Assembly (NCBI GenBank): GCA_947632485.1
Contig: CANRPJ010000028.1
Coordinates: 1-39,094 of the forward strand
Length of the DNA stretch: 39,094 bases
Direction of reading: 5' to 3'
Origin: an uncultured Muribaculaceae bacterium
GTDB taxonomy: Bacteria; Bacteroidota; Bacteroidia; Bacteroidales; Muribaculaceae
In this document: piece after piece, positions 26,901 to 34,266 of the stretch
How the letters are laid out: every line of letters begins with the position of its first letter
How positions within the stretch are numbered: position 1 is the first letter of the stretch
The notes under the pieces: generated by a model
The model's database searches: none
What the model was told of the DNA's origin: nothing
What the model saw: only the letters and a program-made list of their open reading frames with translations
Translations under genes and position numbers: made by a program

Positions 26901-27335
26901 CGGGTGATCCGGATCATCTGAGAGCGACAGCAGCTTGGTTGTAGGCCCTACGCTTCCCGCTACGAAGCGAGGTTTCGAGGGGTCAAGTTCGGTCCAACGG
27001 TCGGCCGCTTTCCTCGCTATTCTCGCCCCCGCTCTGTTCAGATCTGAAATACGGTCTTCCAATCCATAGTCGCGCTGCGAGATGCGCTGGCTGCTGAATG
27101 TGCAAGTCTCTATTATATCGGCACCGGCCTCAAGATAAGACTCATGGATAGATTCTATAATATCCGGACGCGTGAGAACCAGCACGTCCATATTGCCTTT
27201 CAAAGCCTTTTCGCTGCCCGCAAACAGATTGCCCCGGAAATCCTCTTCCGAAAGTCTATGCTTCTGAATCTCAGTACCCATAGCGCCATCGAGCAGAAGC
27301 ACCCGACGGCTCATTTCTTCGCGTAAGCGGCTCAT
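23904..27335 (-). CDS. metH: Cobalamin-dependent methionine synthase
   Basis: MetH transfers a methyl group from 5-methyltetrahydrofolate through cobalamin to homocysteine. The 1143-residue protein has all modules. The homocysteine domain (1-320) has LLDGAMGTEIQ, NCSLG and GGCCG, the last two supplying zinc cysteines C243, C306 and C307. The pterin domain (about 340-620) includes NVGERCNVAGS. The cap and B12-binding domain has GDVHDIGKNIVG with the cobalt-ligand histidine. The C-terminal reactivation domain has RPAVGYPS and ISHPAARYF. It is somewhat shorter than the 1227-residue E. coli enzyme. The ATG at 27335 (MSRLREEMSRR) is preferred; a TTG at 27344 would overlap the metF stop. It follows metF by 5 bases. 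No cobalamin riboswitch is visible in the short upstream gaps. Confidence 0.95.
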   Translation of the reverse strand: MSRLREEMSRRVLLLDGAMGTEIQKHRLSEEDFRGNLFAGSEKALKGNMDVLVLTRPDIIESIHESYLEAGADIIETCTFSSQRISQRDYGLEDRISDLNRAGARIARKAADRWTELDPSKPRFVAGSVGPTTKLLSLSDDPDHPERRGITFDELEKAYFEQMLPLIEEGVDALLIETVVDPINAKAAIVAAERAMDQTGRKVELMISATITDTSGHLLSGQTIEAFAIAMAHANPLTLGLNCSLGADAMEGALRRLSRVAPCGVSIHPNAGHPNQMGEYDDTPQKMASTLKRFMESGLVNIAGGCCGTSPAHIAALREIVDSGAVSPRKLQDPGSKLQLSGLKPIESEASFINVGERCNVAGSRKFLRLINEKKYGEAIEIARKQVADGAMAIDINMDDGLLDAAEEMEIFLNLLGGEPDIAAVPVMIDSSRFEVIERGLKALQGKGIVNSISLKDGEETFLKRARTVKRLGAAVIVMAFDEQGQATTYDRKIEICSRAYRLLTEKAGFRPEDIIFDPNILTVATGMEEHLDYAIDYIRAAEFIRRNLPGASVSGGLSNLSFAFRGNNPVRESMHAVFLYHAVKAGMNMAILNPATAMSYDEVDPKLREALENVLVNERTPEATEKLIELAQSLKTSGAAAEEVVMAAEQMPLAERLRQALIKGNPSSLESDLEEAMKEYPSPMAIISGPLMEGMNEVGRRFGEGKMFLPQVVKTARTMKQAVDILRPHIEATFGSSGSEKRVYAGKVLIATVKGDVHDIGKNIVGVVMSCNNFQIIDLGVMVSPEAIAQAAALEKPDVICLSGLITPSLESMADTLEELERNEIKIPVMVGGAATSPLHTAVKLAPLYSGLVLHMPDASQNPLVAAKLLSAGAAEYEKEVRNHQEELRKSLSKKETNRAPQHRHAEDWSGYVPHAAPWSGVRKIDMIVSELVPLIDWEYFYHAWKVKGDSEQGQLLRADADKMLNRMEEMPDSGCSGLVGFFQARGEYDSIVIGEERIIANRQTGRGGKEALSLSDFVAPESDTLGAFAATISSGLLAELESLKRRDDDYEALLMQTVCDRLAEAASERLHRLTGWPGIRPAVGYPSLREQKNIFVIDRLLNFSRIGISLTENGAMYPQSSVAGLYISHPAARYFDVPIII

Positions 27336-27340
27336 AATCG

Positions 27341-28276
27341 TCAATAGATAGCTTTTGCCACTTCGCGCACGCTCTCGGTGGCAAAGAGAGTATAGAAATG
27401 AAGCCCTGGAACTCCCCGCTCCAACAACTCCTTACACTGCGCTTTGCTCCATTCGATTCCTACCTGCTTCACCTCGTCATTATTCCGGCATTTCTCAAGC
27501 GCCTGAGCAAGAGGCTCGGGAAGATCAACACGGAAAATCTTCGGAAGCACCGTCATCTGATTCTTAAGCACTATCGGCTTGATTCCGGGAATAATCGGAA
27601 CTTTGATACCGATTTTGCGACATTCCTCTACAAACTTGAAATACTTCTCATTGTCGAAAAACATCTGAGTCACCAGATAGGAAGCTCCGCCATCTACCTT
27701 CATCTTCGCATAGCGCAGATCGGAGGTCATATTAGGAGCCTCCTCATGCTTCTCAGGATAGCAGCTCATACCATAGACAAACGGCGTCTCGATACCCTCA
27801 AGCCTATCACCCTCAAGGCCAATGCCGCGGTTGAAATCGTTCACCTGTTTCTGAAGATCAGTGGCATGCTGATGCGATTCTCCGCGTCCGTCTTTAGGAG
27901 TCTCCTGACTCTTGGCGTCACCGCGCAAGAGAAAAAGATTAGTGATTCCGAGGAAATTCAGGTCGAGCAAGGCATATTCCGTTTCCTCCGGAGTGAAGCC
28001 TTTGCAGATTATGTGAGGCACGGCAGCGATACCGTAGCGGTTCTGGATAGCGGCAGCTACGGCCACAGTGCCAGGACGCTTGCGCACCACTATCTTGCGG
28101 TGCGAGCCGTCAGGCTGCTCCTTATATACGTATTCGCTATGGTGGCTTGTAATATTGATATACCTCGGATCGAACTCCTTGAGCTTATCGATAGTGGCAT
28201 ACACATTTTTTATGCTGTTGCCCTTCAGCGGAGGCAGAATCTCGAAAGAAAAGTAAGGCTTATTTTCAGACGCCAT
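27341..28276 (-). CDS. metF: 5,10-methylenetetrahydrofolate reductase
   Basis: MetF reduces methylenetetrahydrofolate to 5-methyltetrahydrofolate, the methyl donor used by the next gene's product, MetH. The 311-residue protein has the FAD barrel signatures YFSFEILPP (catalytic Glu), YINITSHHSEY, NLFLLRGDA, and YLVTQMFFDNEKYF. Length is normal. It begins 4 bases after the lrp-like gene and ends 5 bases before metH, so lrp-metF-metH form one operon supplying methionine. Compared with E. coli MetF there is an insert-like stretch around residues 120-165 carrying GRGESHQHATDLQ, common in Bacteroidetes. Confidence 0.95.
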   Translation of the reverse strand: MASENKPYFSFEILPPLKGNSIKNVYATIDKLKEFDPRYINITSHHSEYVYKEQPDGSHRKIVVRKRPGTVAVAAAIQNRYGIAAVPHIICKGFTPEETEYALLDLNFLGITNLFLLRGDAKSQETPKDGRGESHQHATDLQKQVNDFNRGIGLEGDRLEGIETPFVYGMSCYPEKHEEAPNMTSDLRYAKMKVDGGASYLVTQMFFDNEKYFKFVEECRKIGIKVPIIPGIKPIVLKNQMTVLPKIFRVDLPEPLAQALEKCRNNDEVKQVGIEWSKAQCKELLERGVPGLHFYTLFATESVREVAKAIY

Positions 28277-28280
28277 TGAA

Positions 28281-28748
28281 TCAGATATTTAATCCTGAAT
28301 TTGCCTTCACCTCGTCCATCACGAAGATGCTTTCTATGGAGGCTACGCTGGCCAGACTGCCCAATTCGTTGAGGAGAAACTCCTTATACGATTTCATATC
28401 GGCTGCGTGCACCTTCAGCATAGCATCGAAATTTCCGGAAATAGTATAGCACTCCGTGACCTCCGGCAACCTACGCACAAATTCATTGAATTCCATGGCT
28501 ATCGGTGTGGTCATCTTTACAAATTTCACACAGCAGAACACCATGAACCCCCTGTTAAGCTTCTCCGCATTCAGCACAGCGGCATAGCGCCTTATGAAGC
28601 CATCGCGCTCAAGCCGCTTCAGGCGCTCAAACACCGGAGTCGACGATAAATTGACCTTTGCAGCCAATTCTTTAGTGGTGAGGCGTGCATTTTCCTGCAT
28701 CGCCCTCAGGATCTTTATATCTGTAGAATCAAGTTTTTCTGTCACCAT
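28281..28748 (-). CDS. Lrp/AsnC-family transcriptional regulator
   Basis: This 155-residue protein has the family layout. An N-terminal winged helix-turn-helix (about 8-60) contains DIKILRAMQENARLTTKELA and NLSSTPVFERLKRLERDG. The C-terminal RAM domain has CCVKF and TECYTISGNFDAMLKVHA, then EFLLNELGSL, and normally senses an amino acid and forms octamers. It is the first gene of the operon with metF and metH, so it may respond to methionine or a related amino acid and control this operon; the effector is inferred. Palindromic AT-rich sites lie upstream. Confidence 0.92.
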   Translation of the reverse strand: MVTEKLDSTDIKILRAMQENARLTTKELAAKVNLSSTPVFERLKRLERDGFIRRYAAVLNAEKLNRGFMVFCCVKFVKMTTPIAMEFNEFVRRLPEVTECYTISGNFDAMLKVHAADMKSYKEFLLNELGSLASVASIESIFVMDEVKANSGLNI

Positions 28749-28773
28749 ATCTTCAAATAAGATTTTTGCAACG

Positions 28774-28805
28774 CAAATTTAATGTTTCCACAGCTTTATT
28801 CCAAA
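28774..28805 (-). promoter_or_regulatory. Promoter of lrp-metF-metH
   Basis: On the minus strand TTTG (28802-28805) and TAAATTTG (28774-28781) are separated by 20 bases, a good Bacteroidetes promoter. Transcription would begin near 28767, about 19 bases before the ATG. Confidence 0.65.
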
Positions 28806-28847
28806 ATTACGCCTACCAAAAGAATCTTATTCTGCACCCTATATAAT

Positions 28848-28898
28848 ATATTCCGAATATTAGAAAATACAAAAAGCAAAATTTCAATATTTAGAATA
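28848..28898. promoter_or_regulatory. Possible Lrp-type operator sites
   Basis: ATATTCCGAATAT (28848-28860) is a perfect palindrome around a central C. ATATTTAGAATA (28887-28898) is an imperfect version about 38 bases further on. They lie between the operon promoter and the divergent promoter at 28921-28953. Binding by the adjacent Lrp-like protein is inferred. Confidence 0.3.
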
Positions 28899-28920
28899 AA
28901 TCACCAAATACTACTAAATT

Positions 28921-28953
28921 TTTGGATTAAGCCACCAAATATACCTAACTTTG
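28921..28953 (+). promoter_or_regulatory. Divergent promoter facing a short non-coding stretch
   Basis: TTTG (28921-28924), a 21-base spacer and TAACTTTG (28946-28953) on the plus strand. No protein gene lies downstream on this strand. Confidence 0.55.
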
Positions 28954-28959
28954 CATCGA

Positions 28960-29068
28960 GGTTGATAGTATTTACTAATGCGTCAATGAAGTTTTTATAG
29001 AGAAAGGTCTTAAGGTGTATTATCAGGGAGATAGGGAGAGAAAGGGGCTGCCGCTTGGCAGCCCTTTT
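28960..29068 (+). ncRNA. Candidate small RNA of about 110 bases
   Basis: The stretch starts at the expected initiation point of the plus-strand promoter and ends in a GC hairpin with four T residues. The only ATG frames inside are three to five codons. This resembles an independently transcribed small RNA gene. No known family is recognised, and the hairpin can also serve the converging neuA-like gene. Confidence 0.4.
29045..29068. terminator. Terminator serving the surface-sugar operon and possibly the small RNA
   Basis: GGGCTGCC (29045-29052) pairs with GGCAGCCC (29057-29064) around a 4-base loop, then TTTT on the plus strand. On the minus strand the stem is followed by CCTTTCTCTCC, just after the neuA-like stop. 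Confidence 0.75.
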
Positions 29069-29077
29069 CCATTATCC

Positions 29078-29782
29078 TTATTTCGGTTGCGTTGTCTGGG
29101 TCATGAGAGTCTCGGCCACAAGCCAGTCGAGCGGAGTGTCAAGATCTATGCTGCGCTCGCGAGGCATGAAGAAAGGCACTCTCTTCTTCATCTGGCCCAT
29201 AGTACGCTTCCGGAGAGCGGCCACATCAATCACATAGACCGCACCGTTAAACTCATAGGCTTTCGGAGCCGCCTGGCGGCAAGGCAATGTGCCTTCGCCT
29301 TTGGATATATGGAGAAATCCCTCTTCATCGAGCTCGTAACAATTCAGATATGGATTGGTGGCAGCCTCACAAACGCTGACCACAAGCTCCACACCGGGAC
29401 TCCACAATTCAAGCGCGCCCTTCACATCGCCCGCTTCGCGAAACGGAGAGGTAGGCTGAAGAAGCACCACTCTCTCATAGTTGCGCCCTGCAGCCTTGTG
29501 AAAATCAAGAGCATGGAGAATCACGTCGTGGGTTCCACACCCGTCAGTAGCCAGATAATCCGGACGGAGGAACGGCACCTTCAGTCCCATAGCCTCCGCT
29601 GCTGCCTTTATCTCCTCAGAATCGGTAGAGAGACAGATATTTTCGTCGTCGGTTAGCTGGCGCGCCACATCAATGGAATATTCCAGCAAAGGCTTACCTC
29701 CCAGCGGTTTAATATTTTTACCAGGTATTCCTTTACTTCCCCCACGAGCAGGAATAAGATAGAGCGTAAGAGGTTCAGACAT
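29078..29782 (-). CDS. neuA: CMP-nonulosonic acid (sialic/legionaminic-type) cytidylyltransferase
   Basis: The enzyme activates a nine-carbon acidic sugar with CTP to the CMP-sugar used by glycosyltransferases. The 234-residue protein starts MSEPLTLYLIPARGGSKGIP, which contains the nucleotide-binding ARGGSKGIPGKN motif. QPTSPFR and the late EFNGAVYVID segment are also typical. The start at 29782 overlaps the end of the neuC-like gene by 8 bases; a longer frame from 29833 would lie inside that gene and is unlikely. Given the LegB-like gene in the same operon, the substrate may be legionaminic acid or a relative, so legF could be a better name. Last gene of the operon, followed by a terminator. 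Confidence 0.88.
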   Translation of the reverse strand: MSEPLTLYLIPARGGSKGIPGKNIKPLGGKPLLEYSIDVARQLTDDENICLSTDSEEIKAAAEAMGLKVPFLRPDYLATDGCGTHDVILHALDFHKAAGRNYERVVLLQPTSPFREAGDVKGALELWSPGVELVVSVCEAATNPYLNCYELDEEGFLHISKGEGTLPCRQAAPKAYEFNGAVYVIDVAALRKRTMGQMKKRVPFFMPRERSIDLDTPLDWLVAETLMTQTTQPK

Positions 29783-30908
29783 AATGAAATTTCTTTTTAG
29801 GAAAGCGCGGAAGCGGTTTCGAGGTAATGGCATCTACCATAAGGCTCAGGGTGTCGGGACGGGAATATGGATTCTCTCTCTTCGCGGCTATCGCTTTCAT
29901 CTCCGGCGAAAGCGCTTTTGTTATGGCTTCGGAAATCTCTCCCTTTGATGAGCCACAACGGATCACCGACGGTCCTGCAAGCCTACCCTGCTGGCGCTCC
30001 CCTATATCTACCGTAGGAATACCAGCCGAGGGCACCTCAACAAGCCCGCTGGAGCTATTTCCGACCACAGCGTCAACGCATTTCAGAGCTGACAGATACC
30101 TGACCCTGCCGAGCGAAGGCACAAGCACACCGCGACCGGGATGCGACGAACACCAGGCCTCGATCATCTCCAAAGCCTTCCGGGGGTCTGTATCATTGTT
30201 CGGGCTGGTGAAAATCACCTTCACTTCGGGGTGAGAATCGAGAGCGGCAAGAAGCTCAGCCATCTGCTCCTCAAGCGAGAGCTTGCCTAAGGTGGCTGCA
30301 TGAAGAGTCACGAGCAGCGAGCGCTCACCCAAATCCATGCCGATGGATTTTTCGAGATCAGGCCTTGACAGCGAGGGAGTATTGAAAAGATTGTAGACTC
30401 CTATAGCTCCGGTAGCAACCACCATCTCAGTATCTTCGCCCATCTGAATCACCCGCTGGCGATTCTCGTCGGTTTCTACCAGATGGAGAGTGGCCAGCTT
30501 GGTAAGGACATGACGGAAAGAATCGTCGAAGGCGCCTTCCGATACTGCTCCTCCAGCTATGTGAACCACCGGGATTCCCAAAATCACGGCAGCCACGGCC
30601 GCTCCTGGCATCTCATAGCGGTCACCAAGAATCACTACTGCATCAGGCTCATACGCCTCAAGAGCCTTCCCGACCCCGGCCATCGTCTCAGCCGCTGTAG
30701 CCACCTGGTCAGCTCCGGGCGCAATCTCAGCTACAGGCTCAAACCCGTCGGCCCGGATTTCATCGACCGTATGCCCCGCTGCCTGAGAAAGATGCATATT
30801 GGCAGCGATCACTCCGACCTCCAGACCGCCCTCACGTAGCGCAGAAGCCAATGGCGAAAGCAGCCCCCAGTCAGCCCGCGTGCTCGAAACTATGGCTATG
30901 CGCCTCAT
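29775..30908 (-). CDS. neuC: UDP-N-acetylhexosamine 2-epimerase (hydrolysing), NeuC/LegG-like
   Basis: This 377-residue enzyme of the NeuC family hydrolyses and epimerises a UDP-amino sugar to a free mannosamine-type sugar, the precursor of nonulosonic acids. It has the GT-B like fold motifs IAIVSSTRADWGLLSP at the N-terminus, VILGDRYEMPG, HIAGG, SFRHVLTKLATLHLVET and GNSSSGLVEVPS. ATGA overlap (4 bases) with the neuB-like gene and 8-base overlap with neuA show translational coupling. With a LegB-type dehydratase in the operon, the substrate is more likely UDP-2,4-diacetamido-2,4,6-trideoxyglucose (LegG) than plain UDP-GlcNAc; this is inference. Confidence 0.88.
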   Translation of the reverse strand: MRRIAIVSSTRADWGLLSPLASALREGGLEVGVIAANMHLSQAAGHTVDEIRADGFEPVAEIAPGADQVATAAETMAGVGKALEAYEPDAVVILGDRYEMPGAAVAAVILGIPVVHIAGGAVSEGAFDDSFRHVLTKLATLHLVETDENRQRVIQMGEDTEMVVATGAIGVYNLFNTPSLSRPDLEKSIGMDLGERSLLVTLHAATLGKLSLEEQMAELLAALDSHPEVKVIFTSPNNDTDPRKALEMIEAWCSSHPGRGVLVPSLGRVRYLSALKCVDAVVGNSSSGLVEVPSAGIPTVDIGERQQGRLAGPSVIRCGSSKGEISEAITKALSPEMKAIAAKRENPYSRPDTLSLMVDAITSKPLPRFPKKKFHYV

Positions 30909-31915
30909 AGTTCTATTAGAGTGTCGTAGGGGAAATCGCGTTTCGCCACCATGCCTATCACCTCGTCCCAGCGCATCGGCGAGATGCCGTCGCCCGGACG
31001 CTTCACGGCAAGATTCTCTTCAGTAAATACCTCTCCCGCCTTAATATCGCGGGCTGCCACAATGCTTTTACGCGCTATCGCCTTATTTTTGGCCTCACTG
31101 GAGCTGACTTTCTTCTCATCAGAGCCAAGAGCCTGCTCCACATTACGCACCGCCTTCACCATTGCAGCCAGCTCCGACGGCTCAAGCGAAGCCTGATGAT
31201 CCGGGCCGGGGAGGGTGCGGTCGAGGGTGAAATGCTTCTCAATCACGCATGCTCCTAACGCGGCGGCTGCTATAGGCACCTCGATGCCCTGCGTATGATC
31301 GCTGTAGCCCGTGCGCACGCCAAATCTACGCGCCATCTCCTTCATGGCAAGAAGATTCACATCGGCCATCGGCGTAGGGTATTCCGTGTTGCAGTGCAGC
31401 AATATAATATCCTCCTTCTTCATGCCGGAGCCGGTCAGCACATCCAGGGCTGCCTCAATCTCCTCCGGCACCGACATGCCTGTCGACATGATTACCGGAG
31501 TGCCCGTCCGGGCTATTTTCCTCAGATAGGGCAGATTGGTTATCTCTCCCGAAGGAATCTTGAACCAGTCCTGCCCCAGATCTGCAAGCAGGTCGATCGA
31601 TACGAGGTCAAACGGGGTGCTCATGAAGCCTATGCCCTCCTCCTCGCAGAGCTCCTTGAGCTCCTTATAGTCGGAAAGGGGAAGATGGATCGCCTTGCAC
31701 ATCTCGAGCTGACTCTCCTCCGCTCCCGTTGTCACCTTCTGATAATCAGCCTTCGGTGCTATCGAAGAGATAACCAGCTCAGGCACGGCGGTCTGGAATT
31801 TCACATAGTCGGCTCCCGCGCGCGCGGCTGCCTTCACCATTTCGCGGGCCCGCTCGAGCGATCCGTTATGGTTCACCCCCGCCTCTGCTATGATTATTAT
31901 CTTATAGGGATTCAT
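30905..31915 (-). CDS. neuB: N-acylneuraminate/legionaminate synthase, NeuB/LegI-like
   Basis: NeuB-type enzymes condense phosphoenolpyruvate with an N-acetylmannosamine-type sugar to make a nine-carbon 2-keto acid. The 336-residue protein has IIAEAGVNHNGSLERA at the N-terminus, AGADYVKFQTA, GFMSTPFDL, HCNTEYPTP and GYSDHT, with EKHFTLDRTLPGPDH following. The C-terminal antifreeze-like SAF domain (about 275-336) has KSIVAARDIKAGE. The start ATG overlaps the ATP-grasp stop by one base (TGATG). It belongs to the nonulosonic-acid operon. Confidence 0.92.
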   Translation of the reverse strand: MNPYKIIIIAEAGVNHNGSLERAREMVKAAARAGADYVKFQTAVPELVISSIAPKADYQKVTTGAEESQLEMCKAIHLPLSDYKELKELCEEEGIGFMSTPFDLVSIDLLADLGQDWFKIPSGEITNLPYLRKIARTGTPVIMSTGMSVPEEIEAALDVLTGSGMKKEDIILLHCNTEYPTPMADVNLLAMKEMARRFGVRTGYSDHTQGIEVPIAAAALGACVIEKHFTLDRTLPGPDHQASLEPSELAAMVKAVRNVEQALGSDEKKVSSSEAKNKAIARKSIVAARDIKAGEVFTEENLAVKRPGDGISPMRWDEVIGMVAKRDFPYDTLIEL

Positions 31916-32862
31916 CAGGCGTAGAACATCACTTCCTTCTGGTAGCGGGCCATCAGTGTATTGTTGCTCCAGTCGTCACACTCATGAACCGGCATCTTCA
32001 GGCTCTCCTTTATCACATAGTCGGTAATCGGGGCGCCAGCATGGATTGAGCACACCACACCGCCTCCGAGCCTCGGATTCACCTCCATCAAAAGATATCG
32101 GCCCGTAGCCATATCATGCAGATACTGAAGGGTAACCGGCCCCCGGAGATTAAAGGCACCTATCACCTTGCGGCTCATCTCCTCCAGCTCCGGTATGCGG
32201 CAGGTGCGCGTGCGCGTCACCTCGCCTCCCATCACCTCAATCCGGAGACGGGGCACACACACAAGGACCCTACCGTCCTGATCCACATAGCTGTCGATCG
32301 TATATTCCTCGCGGTCTTCTATATATTCCTGAAGCAGATAGTCGTCGAGATTATCGAGATGCATCAGATCCTCCATGTTCTGAAACACCTTGATGCCCCT
32401 CGAGGCGGAGCCGTGGCGGGGTTTGGCTATCGCCGGCATCTCCGCATTGAGCACATCGTAGGTGCGGGGAATCGGCAACCCGGCTTTCTTGAAAGCTTCG
32501 GCGGCCAATACCTTGTCAAACATTATCTGCGATGTCTCATACCCGCTTACCGGCACAAACACGTCGGGCATCTTCTCCGCGCATTTGGCAGCTATCTCTA
32601 TCGCGCCGTCGACAAACGGCAGCAATATATTTACCTCATACTCACGGGCCACGCGCACAATGTCATCGACCACTCCCGGATCAGTCCAACGCAGACCCAC
32701 TTCCACTTTTGCCACTGCCGCTATCGGCACTTCAGCCATCAGCTCATAGCTTACGAGATCCACATCGCAGCCAAGCCTGTTTGCACTCTCCTTGAGAAGC
32801 TCGGCCAGCGACACCCGGCGCGCTCCCCCGAGCATCATCACTACAAGTTTGCGTCGGTTCAT
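31915..32862 (-). CDS. ATP-grasp ligase-like protein in the nonulosonic-acid operon
   Basis: This 315-residue protein has the ATP-grasp layout. The N-terminal alpha/beta domain begins KLVVMMLGGARRVS. The ATP-binding region has AIAKPRHGSASRGI and LLQEYIEDREEYTID. The metal-binding end is LLMEVNPRLGGG, with the Glu and Asn expected to hold magnesium. It resembles carbamoyl-phosphate-synthase-like ATP-grasp proteins found in surface polysaccharide clusters. Such enzymes join a carboxylate to an amine or similar group, so it may decorate the sugar with an amino acid or carbamoyl group; this is inference. It overlaps legB by 4 bases and neuB by 1 base. It occupies the place where a LegC aminotransferase might be expected. 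Confidence 0.8.
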   Translation of the reverse strand: MNRRKLVVMMLGGARRVSLAELLKESANRLGCDVDLVSYELMAEVPIAAVAKVEVGLRWTDPGVVDDIVRVAREYEVNILLPFVDGAIEIAAKCAEKMPDVFVPVSGYETSQIMFDKVLAAEAFKKAGLPIPRTYDVLNAEMPAIAKPRHGSASRGIKVFQNMEDLMHLDNLDDYLLQEYIEDREEYTIDSYVDQDGRVLVCVPRLRIEVMGGEVTRTRTCRIPELEEMSRKVIGAFNLRGPVTLQYLHDMATGRYLLMEVNPRLGGGVVCSIHAGAPITDYVIKESLKMPVHECDDWSNNTLMARYQKEVMFYA

Positions 32863-33836
32863 TTATTATAGATATTTGATTTATAATGTTTTAGATTTTC
32901 TTTATCTGTGAACCATGCCACCGTCTCCCTCAATCCCTCTTCAAGGCTATAGCGCGGGCTCCAGCCCGTAAGCTTCCGGATCTTCTCGTTGCTGCCCAAG
33001 AGCCGCCTCACCTCGCTCTTGCCGGGGCGGAGGCGCTCCGGATCGGTCACCCACCTCACTTCGCGATCCATCACCTTCGCAATCGTCTCCAGAGTCTGCT
33101 GCATCGTAACTTCCCGGCCTGTAGCGATATTCACCTCCTCGCCCTCCAGACCCTGAGCCTGGGCAATAGCCAGAAAACCGGCAGCCGTATCTTTCACATA
33201 GTTGAAATCGCGCGTCGGCGTAAGGTCGCCCACCTTGATCTCTTCTGCACCGTTGGCTATCTGCGTGATTATGGTAGGGATTATCGCTCTCGCCGACTGG
33301 CGCGGGCCATAAGTGTTGAAGGGTCTGACGATCGTCACGGGCAGATCGAAAGCATTATAAAAGCTCTTCGCTATCGCATCGGCACCGATTTTGGTAGCCG
33401 AATAAGGCGACTGGGGCTGCCGGGGGTGATTCTCATCAATCGGCACATATTGCGCCGTGCCGTACACCTCCGAAGTAGAGGTTACGAGCACGCGGTCTAC
33501 GCCGCCGTCGCGAGCCGCCTGAAGCATATTGAGAGTGCCCTTGATATTGGTATCCACGTAGCTGTCAGGAGCCACATAGCTGTAGGGTATCGCTATCAGG
33601 GCGGCAAGATGAAACACCGTGTCGCAGCCCTTGGTGATCGTGCGGCAGAAGTCAGGATCGCGCACATCGCCGGTCACCACCTCAAGACCCTCACTCTCAA
33701 TGCCTTCGAGCCAACCCCAGTTGTTGAAGGAATTGTATTGTGCCAGCGCCCTCACCTCGAAGCCCTTATCGAGAAGAAGCTCGGTAAGATGGCTTCCTAT
33801 GAAGCCGTCGGCGCCGGTCACGAGTATCTTTTTCAT
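32859..33836 (-). CDS. legB: NAD-dependent 4,6-dehydratase, LegB-like
   Basis: LegB removes water from UDP-GlcNAc to give the 4-keto-6-deoxy sugar at the start of the legionaminic acid pathway. The 325-residue extended SDR protein has TGADGFIG (7-14) for NAD binding, SEVYG (122-126) and the catalytic pair Tyr145/Lys149 in SPYSATKIGAD. The segment LAQYNSFNNWGWLE at 31-44 and the RPFNTYGPRQSARAIIPT stretch are characteristic of LegB proteins. The gene is 7 bases after the lipoprotein gene and overlaps the ATP-grasp gene by ATGA. The other dehydratase families (RmlB, Gmd) lack this N-terminal segment. Confidence 0.85.
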   Translation of the reverse strand: MKKILVTGADGFIGSHLTELLLDKGFEVRALAQYNSFNNWGWLEGIESEGLEVVTGDVRDPDFCRTITKGCDTVFHLAALIAIPYSYVAPDSYVDTNIKGTLNMLQAARDGGVDRVLVTSTSEVYGTAQYVPIDENHPRQPQSPYSATKIGADAIAKSFYNAFDLPVTIVRPFNTYGPRQSARAIIPTIITQIANGAEEIKVGDLTPTRDFNYVKDTAAGFLAIAQAQGLEGEEVNIATGREVTMQQTLETIAKVMDREVRWVTDPERLRPGKSEVRRLLGSNEKIRKLTGWSPRYSLEEGLRETVAWFTDKENLKHYKSNIYNK

Positions 33837-33843
33837 AATTCCG

Positions 33844-34266
33844 TTATCTCTTTATGAATTTATATATCACCTCCCCGCCGCTTTCCGGGCGCCACACTAC
33901 TCGGAGGCTCCGCCCGTCAAGCTCCAGAACCTCGAGCTCACACTGGCGCGGAAGCAGAAACTCCTCCAGAATCGGCTGGTCTGTATCCGGAAAATCGAGC
34001 GTAAGAGTCTCGCCCTGAAGGTTCCATTTGCCATAGATAGATTCATAGCGGCTGGTGCCGTAGACGTGTTTCATCTCTATCACCGACGACTGGAAGGCCC
34101 AGAACAGCTCCTCCACCGGCGGCAACGGTTCTGTCGCATCCACTCCCTTCACCTCGCGCCCGCTCATCTGCCAGAGGCCGAAGAGGGGCCCGATGTCGCC
34201 GTCATTGCGGGTGCACCCGCTGAGCACAGCCACCGTAATCGCCAGAATTGCCACCAACCTTCTCAT
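33844..34266 (-). CDS. Small lipoprotein, lipocalin-like
   Basis: This 140-residue protein has a lipoprotein signal with lipobox LSGC (lipidated Cys18), so it is anchored to a membrane. The mature part opens with GLWQMSGREVKGVD and has alternating beta strands, including YGKWNLQGETLTLDF. This is like the small lipocalin-like lipoproteins common in Bacteroidetes. Its start overlaps the Wzi gene stop (ATGA), and legB follows 7 bases later. No enzymatic motif is visible; a role in surface polysaccharide assembly is suggested only by context. Confidence 0.75.
   Translation of the reverse strand: MRRLVAILAITVAVLSGCTRNDGDIGPLFGLWQMSGREVKGVDATEPLPPVEELFWAFQSSVIEMKHVYGTSRYESIYGKWNLQGETLTLDFPDTDQPILEEFLLPRQCELEVLELDGRSLRVVWRPESGGEVIYKFIKR

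Noticed and set aside
27336..27344. TTG start for metH overlapping the metF stop
   Set aside because: An ATG nine bases later gives the normal N-terminus and a typical 5-base spacing.
27398..28279. Plus-strand open frame of 293 codons
   Set aside because: Antisense shadow of metF, which has clear family motifs.
28276..28290. Cobalamin or SAM riboswitch before metF or metH
   Set aside because: The gaps between lrp, metF and metH are only 4-5 bases, and the lrp leader is about 19 bases; there is no room for one.
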